From Flavobacteriales bacterium (GTDB lineage Bacteria > Bacteroidota > Bacteroidia > Flavobacteriales > Flavobacteriaceae): a DNA stretch of 64,000 nucleotides. Location: NCBI GenBank assembly GCA_011526365.1, contig WTIO01000059.1, forward strand, positions 50,791 through 114,790. The letters are read 5' to 3'. The notes beneath the pieces are model-generated. The model did no database searches. It was not told the origin of the DNA and saw nothing but the letters and a program-made list of their open reading frames with translations. A program made the position numbers and the translations under genes. Shown piece after piece: positions 19,417-28,922 of this stretch; position 1 is the stretch's first letter, and each line of letters starts with the position of its first letter.

Positions 19417-20799
19417 ATGTACGCAGTTGTAGACATTGAAACCACAGGAGGGCGCTTTAACGAAGAGGCCATAACAGAAATTGCCGTTTACCGTTTTGAC
19501 GGTCACGAGGTGGTCGATCAATTTGCTTCGCTGGTAAATCCCGAGCGCCCCATTCAACCTTTTGTCCAAAAACTTACGGGGATCAATGAAAAAATGCTTC
19601 GCAATGCTCCGCGCTTTTTTGAAATTGCCAAACGGGTTATTGAAATTACTTCCGATTGTGTGATTGTTGCCCACAATGCAGAATTTGATTATCGCATGCT
19701 ACGTACTGAGTTTCAGCGACTGGGGTACACTTACGAGCGTGATTCTTTATGTACAGTGCAGCTTTCGGAACAACTATTGCCTGAACAGGAATCGTATAAG
19801 CTCGGAAAACTGGTCCGTTCCCTAGGGATTCCTATTAGCGACCGTCACCGCGCACATGGCGATGCCCGTGCCACGCTTAAATTGTTTCAAATGCTGCTAG
19901 AAAAGGACAGCAATAAATCCATAGTACAAACTCAAATTAAGACGCTATTTAAAAACAATTTAGCGGACAAACACCTAAAAATTCTGGAAGAAATGCCCAC
20001 TGCCACAGGGGTGTATTACTTTTACAACAAAGCCAAGGAACTGCTGTATATCGGAAAGAGTAAAAACATCCAAAAACGCGTACGAACCCATTTTACCAGT
20101 CCTAAGGGAAAAAGTTTAAAACTTCAAAAGCTGGTACACCAAGTACGTTTTGAAAAAACCGGTAATGAGCTTCTGGCCTTACTTAAAGAACAGAACGAAA
20201 TAAAAATCAATCGCCCTAAATTCAACTACGCCTTTAAATTTCGCTTGTTTCCTATGGGAATTCGCATAGAAACAGACAGTACTGGCTACCAGCAACTGCA
20301 CGTAGAACAAGCCCGACAAGAACAAGATTACCTGATGGTGTTTAAAAATAAAAAAGCAGCAGTAGGTCGATTGTTTCACTGGATAGAGCACTACCAACTG
20401 TGCCAAAATAAAACCTCTTTAGCAAATGGAAAAACAAGCTGCCCCACTTTTTCTTTAAAACAATGTGCCGGGGCCTGTACGGGGAAAGAAACGCCAAAAG
20501 CCTACAATGCTAAAGTAGAAACACTTTTAACGGACCTTTCTTTTCCACATCCTTCATTTTTACTCATTGATGAAGGCAGAACCAAAGGGGAGCAAAGTTT
20601 TGTGTGGGTGGAAGAAGAACGTTTTAAAGGCTATGGCTTTTTTGAACTGCACCATCAAATTAAAACTGTAGATCGCATAGCACAACGCTGTATTGCAGTA
20701 GAACACAACCCTGATTGTGCCGCCTTAATTCGAAGTTTTTTAGGCAAAAAGAAATACCAAAAACTGATTCCCCTCTCTCCCGATGGGGAACAAATTTAA
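19417..20799 (+). CDS. DnaQ-like 3'-5' exonuclease fused to GIY-YIG nuclease with UvrC-like Cys cluster
   Basis: 460 residues. Residues 1-165 are a DEDDh exonuclease: VDIETTGG (Asp6, Glu8), AHNAEFDYRML and HRAHGDARAT supply the acidic residues and the histidine. Residues about 195-275 are a GIY-YIG endonuclease domain as in UvrC/Cho: GVYYFYNKAKELLYIGKSKNIQKRVRTHF read in pieces as GVYYF, LYIGKS and KRVRTHF, plus KINRPKFNY. Residues 329, 342, 350 and 354 are cysteines spaced C-x12-C-x7-C-x3-C, nearly the UvrC iron-sulfur spacing. Together this suggests a DNA repair nuclease related to Cho/UvrC with proofreading-type exonuclease. No helicase or HhH domain. Biological role is inferred only. Confidence 0.85.
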   Translation: MYAVVDIETTGGRFNEEAITEIAVYRFDGHEVVDQFASLVNPERPIQPFVQKLTGINEKMLRNAPRFFEIAKRVIEITSDCVIVAHNAEFDYRMLRTEFQRLGYTYERDSLCTVQLSEQLLPEQESYKLGKLVRSLGIPISDRHRAHGDARATLKLFQMLLEKDSNKSIVQTQIKTLFKNNLADKHLKILEEMPTATGVYYFYNKAKELLYIGKSKNIQKRVRTHFTSPKGKSLKLQKLVHQVRFEKTGNELLALLKEQNEIKINRPKFNYAFKFRLFPMGIRIETDSTGYQQLHVEQARQEQDYLMVFKNKKAAVGRLFHWIEHYQLCQNKTSLANGKTSCPTFSLKQCAGACTGKETPKAYNAKVETLLTDLSFPHPSFLLIDEGRTKGEQSFVWVEEERFKGYGFFELHHQIKTVDRIAQRCIAVEHNPDCAALIRSFLGKKKYQKLIPLSPDGEQI

Positions 20800-20815
20800 T
20801 TTTGTACCTTGAAAT

Positions 20816-21643
20816 ATGGATCCAAAGTCTCCACAACCTTGGCGCAATCGACTCCACGAAATTATTTATGAGGCCGACACCCCAAAAGGCAAAGTCTTTG
20901 ACGTGGTGCTACTTTTTTTCATCCTCCTCAGTGTGGTATTGGTGGCCTTGGAGAGTGTGCCTTCCATAAATTCTTCTTACAAGGATTTTTTTCATTGGGC
21001 CGAGTGGTGCATTACCATTTTGTTTTCTGTAGAATATTTGCTCCGCATCATTGCAGTAAAAAAACCCTGGCGCTACATCACTAGTTTTTATGGCATCATT
21101 GACCTGTTGTCTACACTACCAAAATATGTAGCTATTTTCTTTACAGGAACCCAATCCCTAATTGCGCTTCGGGCCTTGCGTTTACTTCGTGTTTTTCGCA
21201 TCTTAAAACTCACACGCTACATTGGAGAGTCCAACACTTTGGTACGCGCTCTAGTGGCTTCCAGAGCCAAAATTTTAGTCTTTATGTTTGGGGTATTAAT
21301 TTTGTGCATCATTTTTGGAACCATCATGTATTTGATAGAAAGTGACGCCAGTGGATTTACCAGTATCCCACGAAGTATCTATTGGTGCATAGTTACCCTT
21401 ACTACGGTGGGGTACGGTGACATTGCTCCTACCACCAATTTAGGGCAGTTTATTGCCGCAATTATTATGATTTTAGGCTATGGCATTATTGCTGTCCCTA
21501 CAGGCATTGTCACCGCCGAATTTGCCGACCAAAACCGAAATTTAGATACTAACACTCAAGCCTGTCCCGAATGCATGAACGACCAGCACAAAGACGAAGC
21601 GGTGTTTTGTCATGCCTGTGGCGCACGATTAAACCATGAATAA
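20816..21643 (+). CDS. Voltage-gated potassium channel with C-terminal zinc ribbon
   Basis: 275 residues, six membrane helices. Helices S1-S3 lie between about 30 and 115; S4 contains a repeated arginine pattern (LRALRLLRVFRILKLTR), the voltage sensor. The pore loop has TLTTVGYGD, the potassium selectivity filter, between S5 and S6. After S6 a short tail ends in a four-cysteine ribbon: C250-x2-C253 and C265-x2-C268. This probably binds zinc and could be a cytoplasmic regulatory or assembly module. The start at the ATG of 20816 follows a TACCTTGA element at 20805. miaA overlaps the 3' end by 8 bp. Confidence 0.9.
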   Translation: MDPKSPQPWRNRLHEIIYEADTPKGKVFDVVLLFFILLSVVLVALESVPSINSSYKDFFHWAEWCITILFSVEYLLRIIAVKKPWRYITSFYGIIDLLSTLPKYVAIFFTGTQSLIALRALRLLRVFRILKLTRYIGESNTLVRALVASRAKILVFMFGVLILCIIFGTIMYLIESDASGFTSIPRSIYWCIVTLTTVGYGDIAPTTNLGQFIAAIIMILGYGIIAVPTGIVTAEFADQNRNLDTNTQACPECMNDQHKDEAVFCHACGARLNHE

Positions 21644-22529
21644 AACACTACTCTACATCGCAGGGCCTACAGCCTCGGGAAAAACTGCCGCAGCACTAAA
21701 AATAGCAACACATTTCAACACTGAAATTGTTTCCTGTGATTCGCGGCAATTTTATAAGGAAATGAAAATTGGCACTGCCCCACCTAGTCCCGAAGAACTC
21801 GCGCAGGTTCCACATCATTTTATCCACAATAAAAGTTTGGCTTCCCCCTATACGGTTGGCGCCTATGAAAAAGAGGCGTTCGCCTGTGTGGAACGTCTAT
21901 TTGAACACCAAGATGTGGTGGTGCTGGTAGGCGGATCGGGGTTGTATGCCGATGCGCTTATTGAAGGCCTAGATCAATTCCCAGAAGTACCACAAGCCCT
22001 TCGCGATCAACTGGAATTATTTTACCAACAGCACGGCTTAGAGGGCCTACAAGACCTGTTAAAGCAAAAGGATTTAAAGTACTATCAACAAGTGGATCGG
22101 AACAACCCGCGCCGTATGCTTCGTGCCTTGGGGGTGTGTATTGTCGCTGAGCAACCTTACTCCTCGTTTTTGCAACAAGAAAAGGTCCCGCGAAACTTCA
22201 CCACACGTTACCTTGTGCTTATGCCCGAAAGAGAAGAATTGTACCAGCGTATCAATAGCCGTGTAGACAGCATGCTCGATAATGGTTTGGAAGAAGAAGC
22301 TGCAGCTTTAGCCGATTATCAAAACCACCCAGCCTTTGCCACGGTAGGCTATCAGGAGTGGCTTCCGTTTTGGAATAGGGACTATGATCGGGACACGGCC
22401 ATAGAACGCATCAAGCGCAACAGCCGACGGTATGCCAAACGACAAATAACCTGGTGCAAACGCTATGGCGCAGCACATTTTTACACGCCGCCAATAGAGT
22501 TGGAGGCGGTGCTTAAAAAAATCTTCTAG
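21636..22529 (+). CDS. miaA: tRNA dimethylallyltransferase
   Basis: Adds dimethylallyl to A37 of tRNAs reading UNN codons. 297 residues, normal length. Seen: P-loop [14 protein letters not shown] at the N-terminus, [43 protein letters not shown] and the C-terminal [17 protein letters not shown], all family motifs. The ATG overlaps the channel gene by 8 bp, so translation is coupled. It converges on purC with a 4 bp overlap of the two coding ends. Confidence 0.96.
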   Translation: MNKTLLYIAGPTASGKTAAALKIATHFNTEIVSCDSRQFYKEMKIGTAPPSPEELAQVPHHFIHNKSLASPYTVGAYEKEAFACVERLFEHQDVVVLVGGSGLYADALIEGLDQFPEVPQALRDQLELFYQQHGLEGLQDLLKQKDLKYYQQVDRNNPRRMLRALGVCIVAEQPYSSFLQQEKVPRNFTTRYLVLMPEREELYQRINSRVDSMLDNGLEEEAAALADYQNHPAFATVGYQEWLPFWNRDYDRDTAIERIKRNSRRYAKRQITWCKRYGAAHFYTPPIELEAVLKKIF

Positions 22530-23473
22530 TGTTTTTCCAAATAGGCCAACACATTTTGTTCTATTCGCTGGTGTAAGTTATTTATGGGGGCGGGAACAAA
22601 CGTTTCTCCTGTAATTTGCTCGTACAATTCTATATAACGCTGAGAAACTTTTTCGGTGAAGGCTGTAGTGATTTTGGGCAGCTGCTGACCTTCTAATCCT
22701 TGAAAACCATGTTGAATCAACCATTGGCGCACAAACTCCTTTGAGAGCTGCTTTTGTGGTTCACCTGCTGCTTGTCGCTCGGCATAACCCTCTGCATAAA
22801 AGTAACGCGATGAATCTGGGGTGTGAATTTCATCAATCAAAACGATACGTCCATCGGTGGTTTTTCCAAATTCGTATTTGGTATCTACTAAAATTAAACC
22901 GCGTTCCTTTGCTAAGGCAGTACCGCGTTCAAAAAGCGCTCGTGTATACTGCTCTAGTTGGATATAATCTGCAGCACTTACGATGCCTTGAGCAATAATT
23001 TCTTCTTTAGAAATATCTTCGTCATGGCCTTCTTCTGCCTTGGTGGCAGGCGTAATAATGGGGACAGGAAAAGCATCATTTTCACTCATACCCTCGGGCA
23101 TGGGAACACCGCATAGCAGGCGCTTTCCTGCCTTATACTCCCGAGCGGCATGCCCGCTCATATACCCACGAATTACCATTTCAACCTTAAAAGGGGTGCA
23201 GGCATGTCCTATAGACACATTAGGATCGGGGCTAGCCACAAGCCAATTGGGAACAGTATCCGCAGTTGCTTGCAGCATATGCTGTGCTATTTGATTGAGG
23301 ATTTGCCCCTTGTAGGGAATGCCCTTAGGCATCACCACATCAAAGGCCGATAGTCGGTCGGTGGCCACCATCACAAGGAGATCTCCTTCCAAACGGTACA
23401 CTTCCCGTACCTTGCCCTTATAATAGCTTTGTTGGCCAGGGAATTTAAATTCTGTGTGCATTAAGGTTTCCAT
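22526..23473 (-). CDS. purC: Phosphoribosylaminoimidazole-succinocarboxamide synthase
   Basis: Joins aspartate to CAIR in purine synthesis, using ATP. 315 residues, the longer form found in Bacteroidota and yeast rather than the 240-residue bacterial form. Seen: [29 protein letters not shown] split over residues 16-45, [27 protein letters not shown], and [11 protein letters not shown] with [15 protein letters not shown] at 23473. phoH lies just upstream on the same strand with a 4 bp gap, so they are probably one transcription unit. Confidence 0.96.
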   Translation of the reverse strand: METLMHTEFKFPGQQSYYKGKVREVYRLEGDLLVMVATDRLSAFDVVMPKGIPYKGQILNQIAQHMLQATADTVPNWLVASPDPNVSIGHACTPFKVEMVIRGYMSGHAAREYKAGKRLLCGVPMPEGMSENDAFPVPIITPATKAEEGHDEDISKEEIIAQGIVSAADYIQLEQYTRALFERGTALAKERGLILVDTKYEFGKTTDGRIVLIDEIHTPDSSRYFYAEGYAERQAAGEPQKQLSKEFVRQWLIQHGFQGLEGQQLPKITTAFTEKVSQRYIELYEQITGETFVPAPINNLHQRIEQNVLAYLEKH

Positions 23474-23477
23474 AGCC

Positions 23478-24431
23478 TTAGTTTTGATGTTCTATACGCT
23501 TGTAAGCCTCCACCACTTCTTTTACCAATTGGTGCCGAATAACATCTTTGTCATCCAAATATACCATGCCGATACCTTTGGTGGCTTTTAATATTAACAA
23601 GGCTTCTTTCAGTCCAGAAATCACCCGTCGGGGAAGGTCTATTTGCCCGGGATCCCCGGTGACTAAAAATTTGGCGTTGGGCCCCATACGGGTTAGAAAC
23701 ATTTTCATTTGAGCGTGGGTAGTATTTTGCCCTTCGTCTAATATTACAAAGGCATTGTCTAATGTACGGCCACGCATAAAGGCTAAGGGAGCTATTTGTA
23801 TGGTTCCCTTCTCCAAGTGTGTTGCGAGCTTTTCGTAGGGGATCATATCCCGGAGCGCGTCGTACAAGGGCTGCATGTAGGGATCTAATTTTTCTTTAAG
23901 GTCCCCAGGAAGGAAACCTAAATTTTCTCCGGCCTCTACCGCAGGACGCGTTAATATAATACGCTTGACTTGCTTTTCTTTAAGTGCCTTCACTGCCATA
24001 GCCACTCCTGTGTAGGTTTTTCCTGTTCCTGCTGGACCGATGGCAAACACCATATCGTTTTTCGATATTGCATCCACCAGCTTTGCTTGGTTAGGTGTTT
24101 TGGCTTTAATGATTTTTCCTCCAACACCGTGCACTATTACTTTCTCTGTAGCGCTATCAAAACCCAATTCGGCTTGGGTTTGGGCAGTAACAATACGTTC
24201 AATAATTTTTTCATCTAGGGTGTTGTATTTCCCCAGGTGTATTTGCATAAGGTCTACTCGTTTCTGAAATTCATCCAGCACCTCTGGAGCGCCATAAGCC
24301 TTAATGGTACTGCCTCTGGCTATAATTTTAAGTTTTGGATAGAAGGATTTGAGTTGTTCGATGTGGGCATTCTGCTGCCCAAAAAAATCTCGGGGGTTAA
24401 CCTCTTGAAGGTCTATTTTTATTTCGTTCAA
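23478..24431 (-). CDS. PhoH family ATPase
   Basis: 317 residues of the PhoH/PhoL family, P-loop ATPases related to superfamily I helicases and implicated in RNA metabolism and ribosome maturation. Seen: an N-terminal KH-like region (about 1-90, RGSTIKAYG), Walker [13 protein letters not shown] near residue 132, [22 protein letters not shown], Walker [22 protein letters not shown], and [10 protein letters not shown]. All hydrolysis motifs are intact. The ATG at 24431 is divergent from the SAM hydrolase gene, with 95 bp between. Confidence 0.94.
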   Translation of the reverse strand: MNEIKIDLQEVNPRDFFGQQNAHIEQLKSFYPKLKIIARGSTIKAYGAPEVLDEFQKRVDLMQIHLGKYNTLDEKIIERIVTAQTQAELGFDSATEKVIVHGVGGKIIKAKTPNQAKLVDAISKNDMVFAIGPAGTGKTYTGVAMAVKALKEKQVKRIILTRPAVEAGENLGFLPGDLKEKLDPYMQPLYDALRDMIPYEKLATHLEKGTIQIAPLAFMRGRTLDNAFVILDEGQNTTHAQMKMFLTRMGPNAKFLVTGDPGQIDLPRRVISGLKEALLILKATKGIGMVYLDDKDVIRHQLVKEVVEAYKRIEHQN

Positions 24432-24496
24432 GTACTTTTTACTTTAAAATCCGTTAATTTACAGTGTTGGGGGTTTACTCAAAAATACATAAAAAT

Positions 24497-24504
24497 TAAA
24501 TTTG
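24497..24504 (+). promoter_or_regulatory. Likely -7 element for the 24527 gene and gldFG
   Basis: TAAATTTG, a perfect TAnnTTTG, 22 bp before the ATG at 24527 in the divergent 95 bp region. The -33 match is weak (GGTTTAC near 24472). Confidence 0.4.
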
Positions 24505-24526
24505 CAGTGCGCTTTTTAAAAAAGCT

Positions 24527-25357
24527 ATGTCAATAATAACATTAACAACTGATTTTGGAAACAAAGACTACGCGGTAGGAGCTGTAAAAGCGGCCTTGAT
24601 TTCTGCCATTAGTCCACTACAAATTGTTGATATTAGCCATGAAATTAGTCCCTACAACCTGACGGAATGTGCCTATATTTTAAAAAATGCCTACCTCGTT
24701 TTTCCCAAAGGAAGCATTCATATTATTGGAGTAGAAAGTGAACAAACCCCAGAGAATAGGCACCTTGCCATGCGCTATAACAACCACTATTTTATTGGAG
24801 CTGACAACGGTATTATGGCCCTCCTCCTTGACCAACATCGCCCCGAAAAGGTGGTGGAAATAAACATTCACAACAATGTGGTCACCAGCTTTCCAGTACT
24901 TGATGTGTTTGTGAATGTCGCCGCACATATTGCACGTCAGGGGCAATTGGAAGTCATTGGAAAACCCATTACAGTCATTAAAGAAATAAAAGAACTACAA
25001 CCTGTTATTAATACCGAAAAAAATCAAATCTTGGGTGCAGTGATCTACATCGACAATTATGGCAACGTTGTGACCAACATCACTCAAAAACTCTTTGATG
25101 AAGTAGGGATGTCGCGCAATTTTACCATTTTTGCACGTAACGAAAAGTTTCGCCAAGTGTACACCGCTTACGGTGAAGCCATTGATTTTACAATTCCCGT
25201 TGGAAAACGTGCTGCTGATGGCAAAAAACTAGCGTTATTTAATGCTGCAGGTCATTTGGAAATAGCTGTATATAAAAGTAATCCCAACACCGTGGGTGGT
25301 GCCAACACCCTGTTTGGCTTGAGCTACAGGGATCCCATCACCGTGGTATTTGAATAG
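24527..25357 (+). CDS. SAM hydroxide adenosyltransferase/SAM hydrolase family (DUF62)
   Basis: 276 residues of the family that includes chlorinase/fluorinase and the common enzymes that split S-adenosylmethionine with hydroxide to adenosine and methionine. Seen: ITLTTDFGNKDYAVGAVKAAL at the N-terminus, the D-x-H stretch VDISHEISPYNLTECAYIL, FIGADNGIMALLL, and the C-terminal domain with YIDNYGNVVTNIT. The halogenase-specific loop insertions are not apparent. Often found beside gliding genes in flavobacteria; here its stop is followed 1 bp later by the gldF ATG at 25359, so it leads that operon. Confidence 0.93.
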   Translation: MSIITLTTDFGNKDYAVGAVKAALISAISPLQIVDISHEISPYNLTECAYILKNAYLVFPKGSIHIIGVESEQTPENRHLAMRYNNHYFIGADNGIMALLLDQHRPEKVVEINIHNNVVTSFPVLDVFVNVAAHIARQGQLEVIGKPITVIKEIKELQPVINTEKNQILGAVIYIDNYGNVVTNITQKLFDEVGMSRNFTIFARNEKFRQVYTAYGEAIDFTIPVGKRAADGKKLALFNAAGHLEIAVYKSNPNTVGGANTLFGLSYRDPITVVFE

Positions 25358-25358
25358 T

Positions 25359-26093
25359 ATGTGGACAATAGTTAAAAAAGACATCCTCGGAATTTTCAGT
25401 GTGCCTTCAGGCGTTCTTGCCTTGGCCTTGTTTTATCTTGTGAGCCTGCTTTTTTTATGGGTGTTTGAATCGCCGTTTAACATCATTAATTCAGGCTTTG
25501 CAGATTTAAATGTGTTCTTCAACCTTGCACCCTGGCTGTTGATGTTCCTAATTCCTGCCCTGAGTATGCGCAGCTTTGCTGAAGAAATCAAGTCGGGGAC
25601 TTTAGAAGTACTGCTGACCAAACCCATAAGTGTATGGCAGTTGGTGCTTGGAAAGTTTATGGCCATCGTTGTGGTGTTTACATTTGCTTTGCTTCCCACA
25701 ACCATACATCTTTGGGGCCTTCAAAAACTTATGCAAGCAGGAACTCCACTGGACTGGGGAAGTATCGTAGGCGGCTACCTGGGATTAGTGTTTTTGTGCA
25801 TCTGTTTTGCTTGCATCAGTAACTTTGCTTCTGCAGCTTCCAAAAATGCCGTCACTGCTTATCTTGGGGCCCTACTACTTTGCTTTTTACAATATTATGG
25901 TTGGGGGCAACTCGCGGTATTAATCCCTGATTTTGGATGGTTTGGTTTTATACGCGACTTGGGTATTGAAGCCCACTATATTGGCATTAGCAATGGGGTG
26001 GTACAGGTGTCAGACCTTGCCTATTATATTGGGCTTAGCCTTTTCTTTTTAGCCCTAACACAGCGTGCGTTACAAAAAATAAAAGCCCAATGA
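25359..26093 (+). CDS. gldF: Gliding-motility ABC transporter permease GldF
   Basis: Membrane permease of the GldA-GldF-GldG ABC transporter associated with flavobacterial gliding. 244 residues with six hydrophobic segments in the ABC-2 arrangement: IFSVPSGVLALALFYLVSLLF, a second near residues 55-75, then FAEEIKSGTLEVLLTKPISVWQLVLGKF, the conserved cytoplasmic loop of ABC-2 permeases. The ATG at 25359 is chosen; a TTG reading from 25350 overlaps the preceding stop. gldG begins 4 bp before this gene ends. The ATPase partner GldA is not in the window. Confidence 0.93.
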   Translation: MWTIVKKDILGIFSVPSGVLALALFYLVSLLFLWVFESPFNIINSGFADLNVFFNLAPWLLMFLIPALSMRSFAEEIKSGTLEVLLTKPISVWQLVLGKFMAIVVVFTFALLPTTIHLWGLQKLMQAGTPLDWGSIVGGYLGLVFLCICFACISNFASAASKNAVTAYLGALLLCFLQYYGWGQLAVLIPDFGWFGFIRDLGIEAHYIGISNGVVQVSDLAYYIGLSLFFLALTQRALQKIKAQ

Positions 26094-27736
26094 AAAGAAA
26101 AAACACACTGTTTTGGACTGTTGGACTGGGGCTAATACTACTGCATTCTTATTTCCCTGGGCAAATAGATTTTACTGCAGATCAACGCTACACACTTTCA
26201 CCTACGGCCCTAAACACACTGGAAGTCACCACAACACCCCTGCGTGTTGATGTGTTTTTAAGCGGTGATTTGCCCAACAATTTTCAACGGCTTCGCCAAG
26301 AAACTCAAACCCTACTCGAGCAGATGGCCCGAAAACGCCCGCTGCTCCTCAACTATATCAACCCATTTGAAGACAGTGACAATGTGACCGCCATTGTAGA
26401 AGAAATGCTGCAATACGGACTACAGCCCCACAATGTAGTAAACGCAAACACCCAACGGATGGAACAAACAGTAGTTTTTCCCTGGGCGATTGTTAGTGAC
26501 GGTAGTCGTTCGGTACGCGTATCCCTCCTTAAAAAAACCTTGGGCGACAGCCCCGAACAACAACTCTTACGTTCCATCAGACAATTGGAATATCAGTTTA
26601 CCGATGCTATTATTCAATTGCAAACAACTACGAAGAAAAGCATTGCGGTATTAACCTCTCACAACACCAGTAGTGCCGCCAGTACAGCAGACTTATTGCA
26701 AAGTCTAAAACCGTACTACAACCTTGCCGCCTTTGATTTAAAAGCCTTGCAAAATGACCCCATCACAACCTTAAATAACCTGAAGCGTTTTGATGTATTG
26801 TTTATTTCGAATCCTAAAGCTCCCTTTACAGCTACAGAGAAATTAGTATTGGACCAATACCAAATGCATGGGGGCGCAAGTTTGTGGGCCATTAATACCA
26901 TACAAATCAACCGCGATAGCTTGTTTAATAGTTCCGGTAGTGCCTTAGCCTATCCTAACCCCCTTAATTTAGAAGACTATTTCTTTAAGCGCGGACTGCG
27001 TCTCAATAATAACCTGGTTAAAGACCTGTATGCAGCTCCTATTGTTTTGGCGCAGGGCAGCGGAAATCAATCGCAATACCTCCCCTACCCTTGGAGTTAC
27101 TATCCCTTGGTCCCTGCAACCACTTCACATCCCATAGCAGCAGGAGTAGGCAATGTGTGGTTGCGTTTTACATCGAGTATAGACACCTTAAAAAATGCTG
27201 CCAAAAAGCAGTTCTTGCTTACTTCATCTCCACTTTCAAAAGCTGTTACTGCGCCTTTTATTGTTCGTTTGGAAGAAGCTAACCAAGCGCCAAACCCAGA
27301 GGCCTATAATCAAGAAAGTTTGGGCACAGCAGTATTACTAGAGGGAGCTTTTGAATCCCTGTACAAAAATAGGGTGCTAAACGTAGACTCACTCCCCTTT
27401 AAGGCCAATGGAAACGCTAAAATGTTGGTGATCACCGATGGAAACATTGCAGAAAATCAGTTGGACAAAGGACAACCTGTGGAACTGGGCTACGATAAAT
27501 GGACCAACAATTTCTACAATAACAAAAGCTTTTTGCAAAACGCCTTCCATTATTTGATGGGAGAAGAAGCCCGTATCGCGCTACGTGCCAAAACCCTGCA
27601 AGTCGCCCTTTTAGATCTTCAACGCACTAAAGAAAACAGCACTTTAGTACGGCTTTTTGTCGCGTTAATCCCTCTGCTATTCTTAGGGGTATTAATAGTG
27701 TTCACGCGCTTTTGGCGTATGCGCATGTTGCGTTAA
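26090..27736 (+). CDS. gldG: Gliding-motility ABC transporter substrate-binding protein GldG
   Basis: 548 residues. A membrane helix near the N-terminus (LFWTVGLGLILLHSYF) and one near the C-terminus (LFVALIPLLFLGVLIVF) frame a large extracytoplasmic domain of the ABC-type auxiliary family found in GldG. Seen inside: DFTADQRYTLSPTALNTL and RVDVFLSGDLP, the usual opening of GldG; the middle (about 180-280) includes SIAVLTSHN and FDVLFISNPKAPF. Works with GldF, but its exact role in gliding is not settled. Overlaps gldF by 4 bp; dnaN follows after 67 bp with its own promoter element. Confidence 0.93.
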   Translation: MKRKNTLFWTVGLGLILLHSYFPGQIDFTADQRYTLSPTALNTLEVTTTPLRVDVFLSGDLPNNFQRLRQETQTLLEQMARKRPLLLNYINPFEDSDNVTAIVEEMLQYGLQPHNVVNANTQRMEQTVVFPWAIVSDGSRSVRVSLLKKTLGDSPEQQLLRSIRQLEYQFTDAIIQLQTTTKKSIAVLTSHNTSSAASTADLLQSLKPYYNLAAFDLKALQNDPITTLNNLKRFDVLFISNPKAPFTATEKLVLDQYQMHGGASLWAINTIQINRDSLFNSSGSALAYPNPLNLEDYFFKRGLRLNNNLVKDLYAAPIVLAQGSGNQSQYLPYPWSYYPLVPATTSHPIAAGVGNVWLRFTSSIDTLKNAAKKQFLLTSSPLSKAVTAPFIVRLEEANQAPNPEAYNQESLGTAVLLEGAFESLYKNRVLNVDSLPFKANGNAKMLVITDGNIAENQLDKGQPVELGYDKWTNNFYNNKSFLQNAFHYLMGEEARIALRAKTLQVALLDLQRTKENSTLVRLFVALIPLLFLGVLIVFTRFWRMRMLR

Positions 27737-27778
27737 CAATTGTGAATAAGTTTCTTTCCGTAGTTGAGGCATTTCAAA

Positions 27779-27786
27779 TATCTTTG
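27779..27786 (+). promoter_or_regulatory. Likely -7 element of the dnaN promoter
   Basis: TATCTTTG, a perfect TAnnTTTG, 17 bp before the dnaN ATG, in the 67 bp gap after gldG. No exact -33 TTTG is seen. Confidence 0.45.
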
Positions 27787-27803
27787 GAAAAAGCGCATTA
27801 CCT

Positions 27804-28922
27804 ATGAAATTTATAGTCTCGAGTTCAGCCCTTTTAAAAGAATTACAAACTCTTGGCGGTGTTATTAATGCCACCAATACTCTACCCATCTTAGACAATG
27901 TTTTGTTTCAGCTCAATGAAAACAAGCTCAGTCTTACGGCATCGGATTTAGAAACCACACTGTCCACAGTAATTGCAGTAGAATCTACCGATACTGGACA
28001 AGTAGCCCTACCTGCACGACTGCTTACAGACATGCTAAAAACGTTCCCTGAGCAACCGCTTACGTTCATTAAAACCGACCAAAACACCTTTGAGATTAGC
28101 GCTAATAACGGGAAATATGCATTGGCTTATGTTGAAGCAGAAGAATTTCCCAAGGCACCCCACCTGCCCGATCCCTCTAAAACAGAATTACAGGGAGATG
28201 TGTTAGCAACCGCTATCAATGCTACCCTATTCGCATCTGGAAATGACGATTTACGTCCTGTGATGAGTGGCGTGTTTTTCCAATTCAGTACCGATGCCCT
28301 CACTTTTGTAGCTACAGATGCCCATAAGTTGGTGAAATACACACGTACAGACTTGACTGCCGCACAGAGTGCCGAGTTTATTATGCCTAAAAAACCCTTA
28401 CAGGTTTTGAAAACTCTTTTGGCAGGAACTACAGACACGGTTACTATCGAGTACAACGAAAGTAATGCACAGTTTAATTTTGGGGCCACGTGTCTTACCT
28501 GCCGTTTAATTGATGGAAAATACCCCAATTACGAAGCAGTAATACCAAAGGAAAACCCGAATGTAATGGAAATTGAACGCGGCACCTTTTTAAGCTCTGT
28601 TCGCCGTGTAAGTATTTTCTCTAATAAAACCACCCACCAAATTCGTTTAAAGCTCGCAGGAACTACTTTACAAATTTCTGCGGAAGATTTCGACTACAGT
28701 AATAAGGCCGAAGAACATCTGGATTGTGAATACAAAGGGGACGACATGCAAATTGGCTTTAACTCAAGGTTTTTGGTAGAAATGCTAAATAACCTAACCG
28801 CCAATCAAGTGCGCCTAGAACTATCGCTCCCCAACAGAGCAGGAATCATCACACCACAGGATGGCGGTGTAGAAGGTGAGCATATTACCATGCTCGTTAT
28901 GCCCGTAATGCTTAACGATTAA
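27804..28922 (+). CDS. dnaN: DNA polymerase III sliding clamp (beta subunit)
   Basis: Ring-shaped processivity factor of replication. 372 residues, three clamp domains. Seen: MKFIVSSSALLKELQTLGGVI start, NTLPILDNVLFQL, RPVMSGVFFQF at the start of domain 2, FVATDAHKLVKY, CRLIDGKYPNYEAVIP, and NSRFLVEMLNNL with the C-terminal MLVMPVMLND, which ends at the hydrophobic protein-binding cleft. Here dnaN is away from dnaA, as in other flavobacteria. It converges on the acyltransferase gene with a 4 bp overlap. Confidence 0.97.
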   Translation: MKFIVSSSALLKELQTLGGVINATNTLPILDNVLFQLNENKLSLTASDLETTLSTVIAVESTDTGQVALPARLLTDMLKTFPEQPLTFIKTDQNTFEISANNGKYALAYVEAEEFPKAPHLPDPSKTELQGDVLATAINATLFASGNDDLRPVMSGVFFQFSTDALTFVATDAHKLVKYTRTDLTAAQSAEFIMPKKPLQVLKTLLAGTTDTVTIEYNESNAQFNFGATCLTCRLIDGKYPNYEAVIPKENPNVMEIERGTFLSSVRRVSIFSNKTTHQIRLKLAGTTLQISAEDFDYSNKAEEHLDCEYKGDDMQIGFNSRFLVEMLNNLTANQVRLELSLPNRAGIITPQDGGVEGEHITMLVMPVMLND

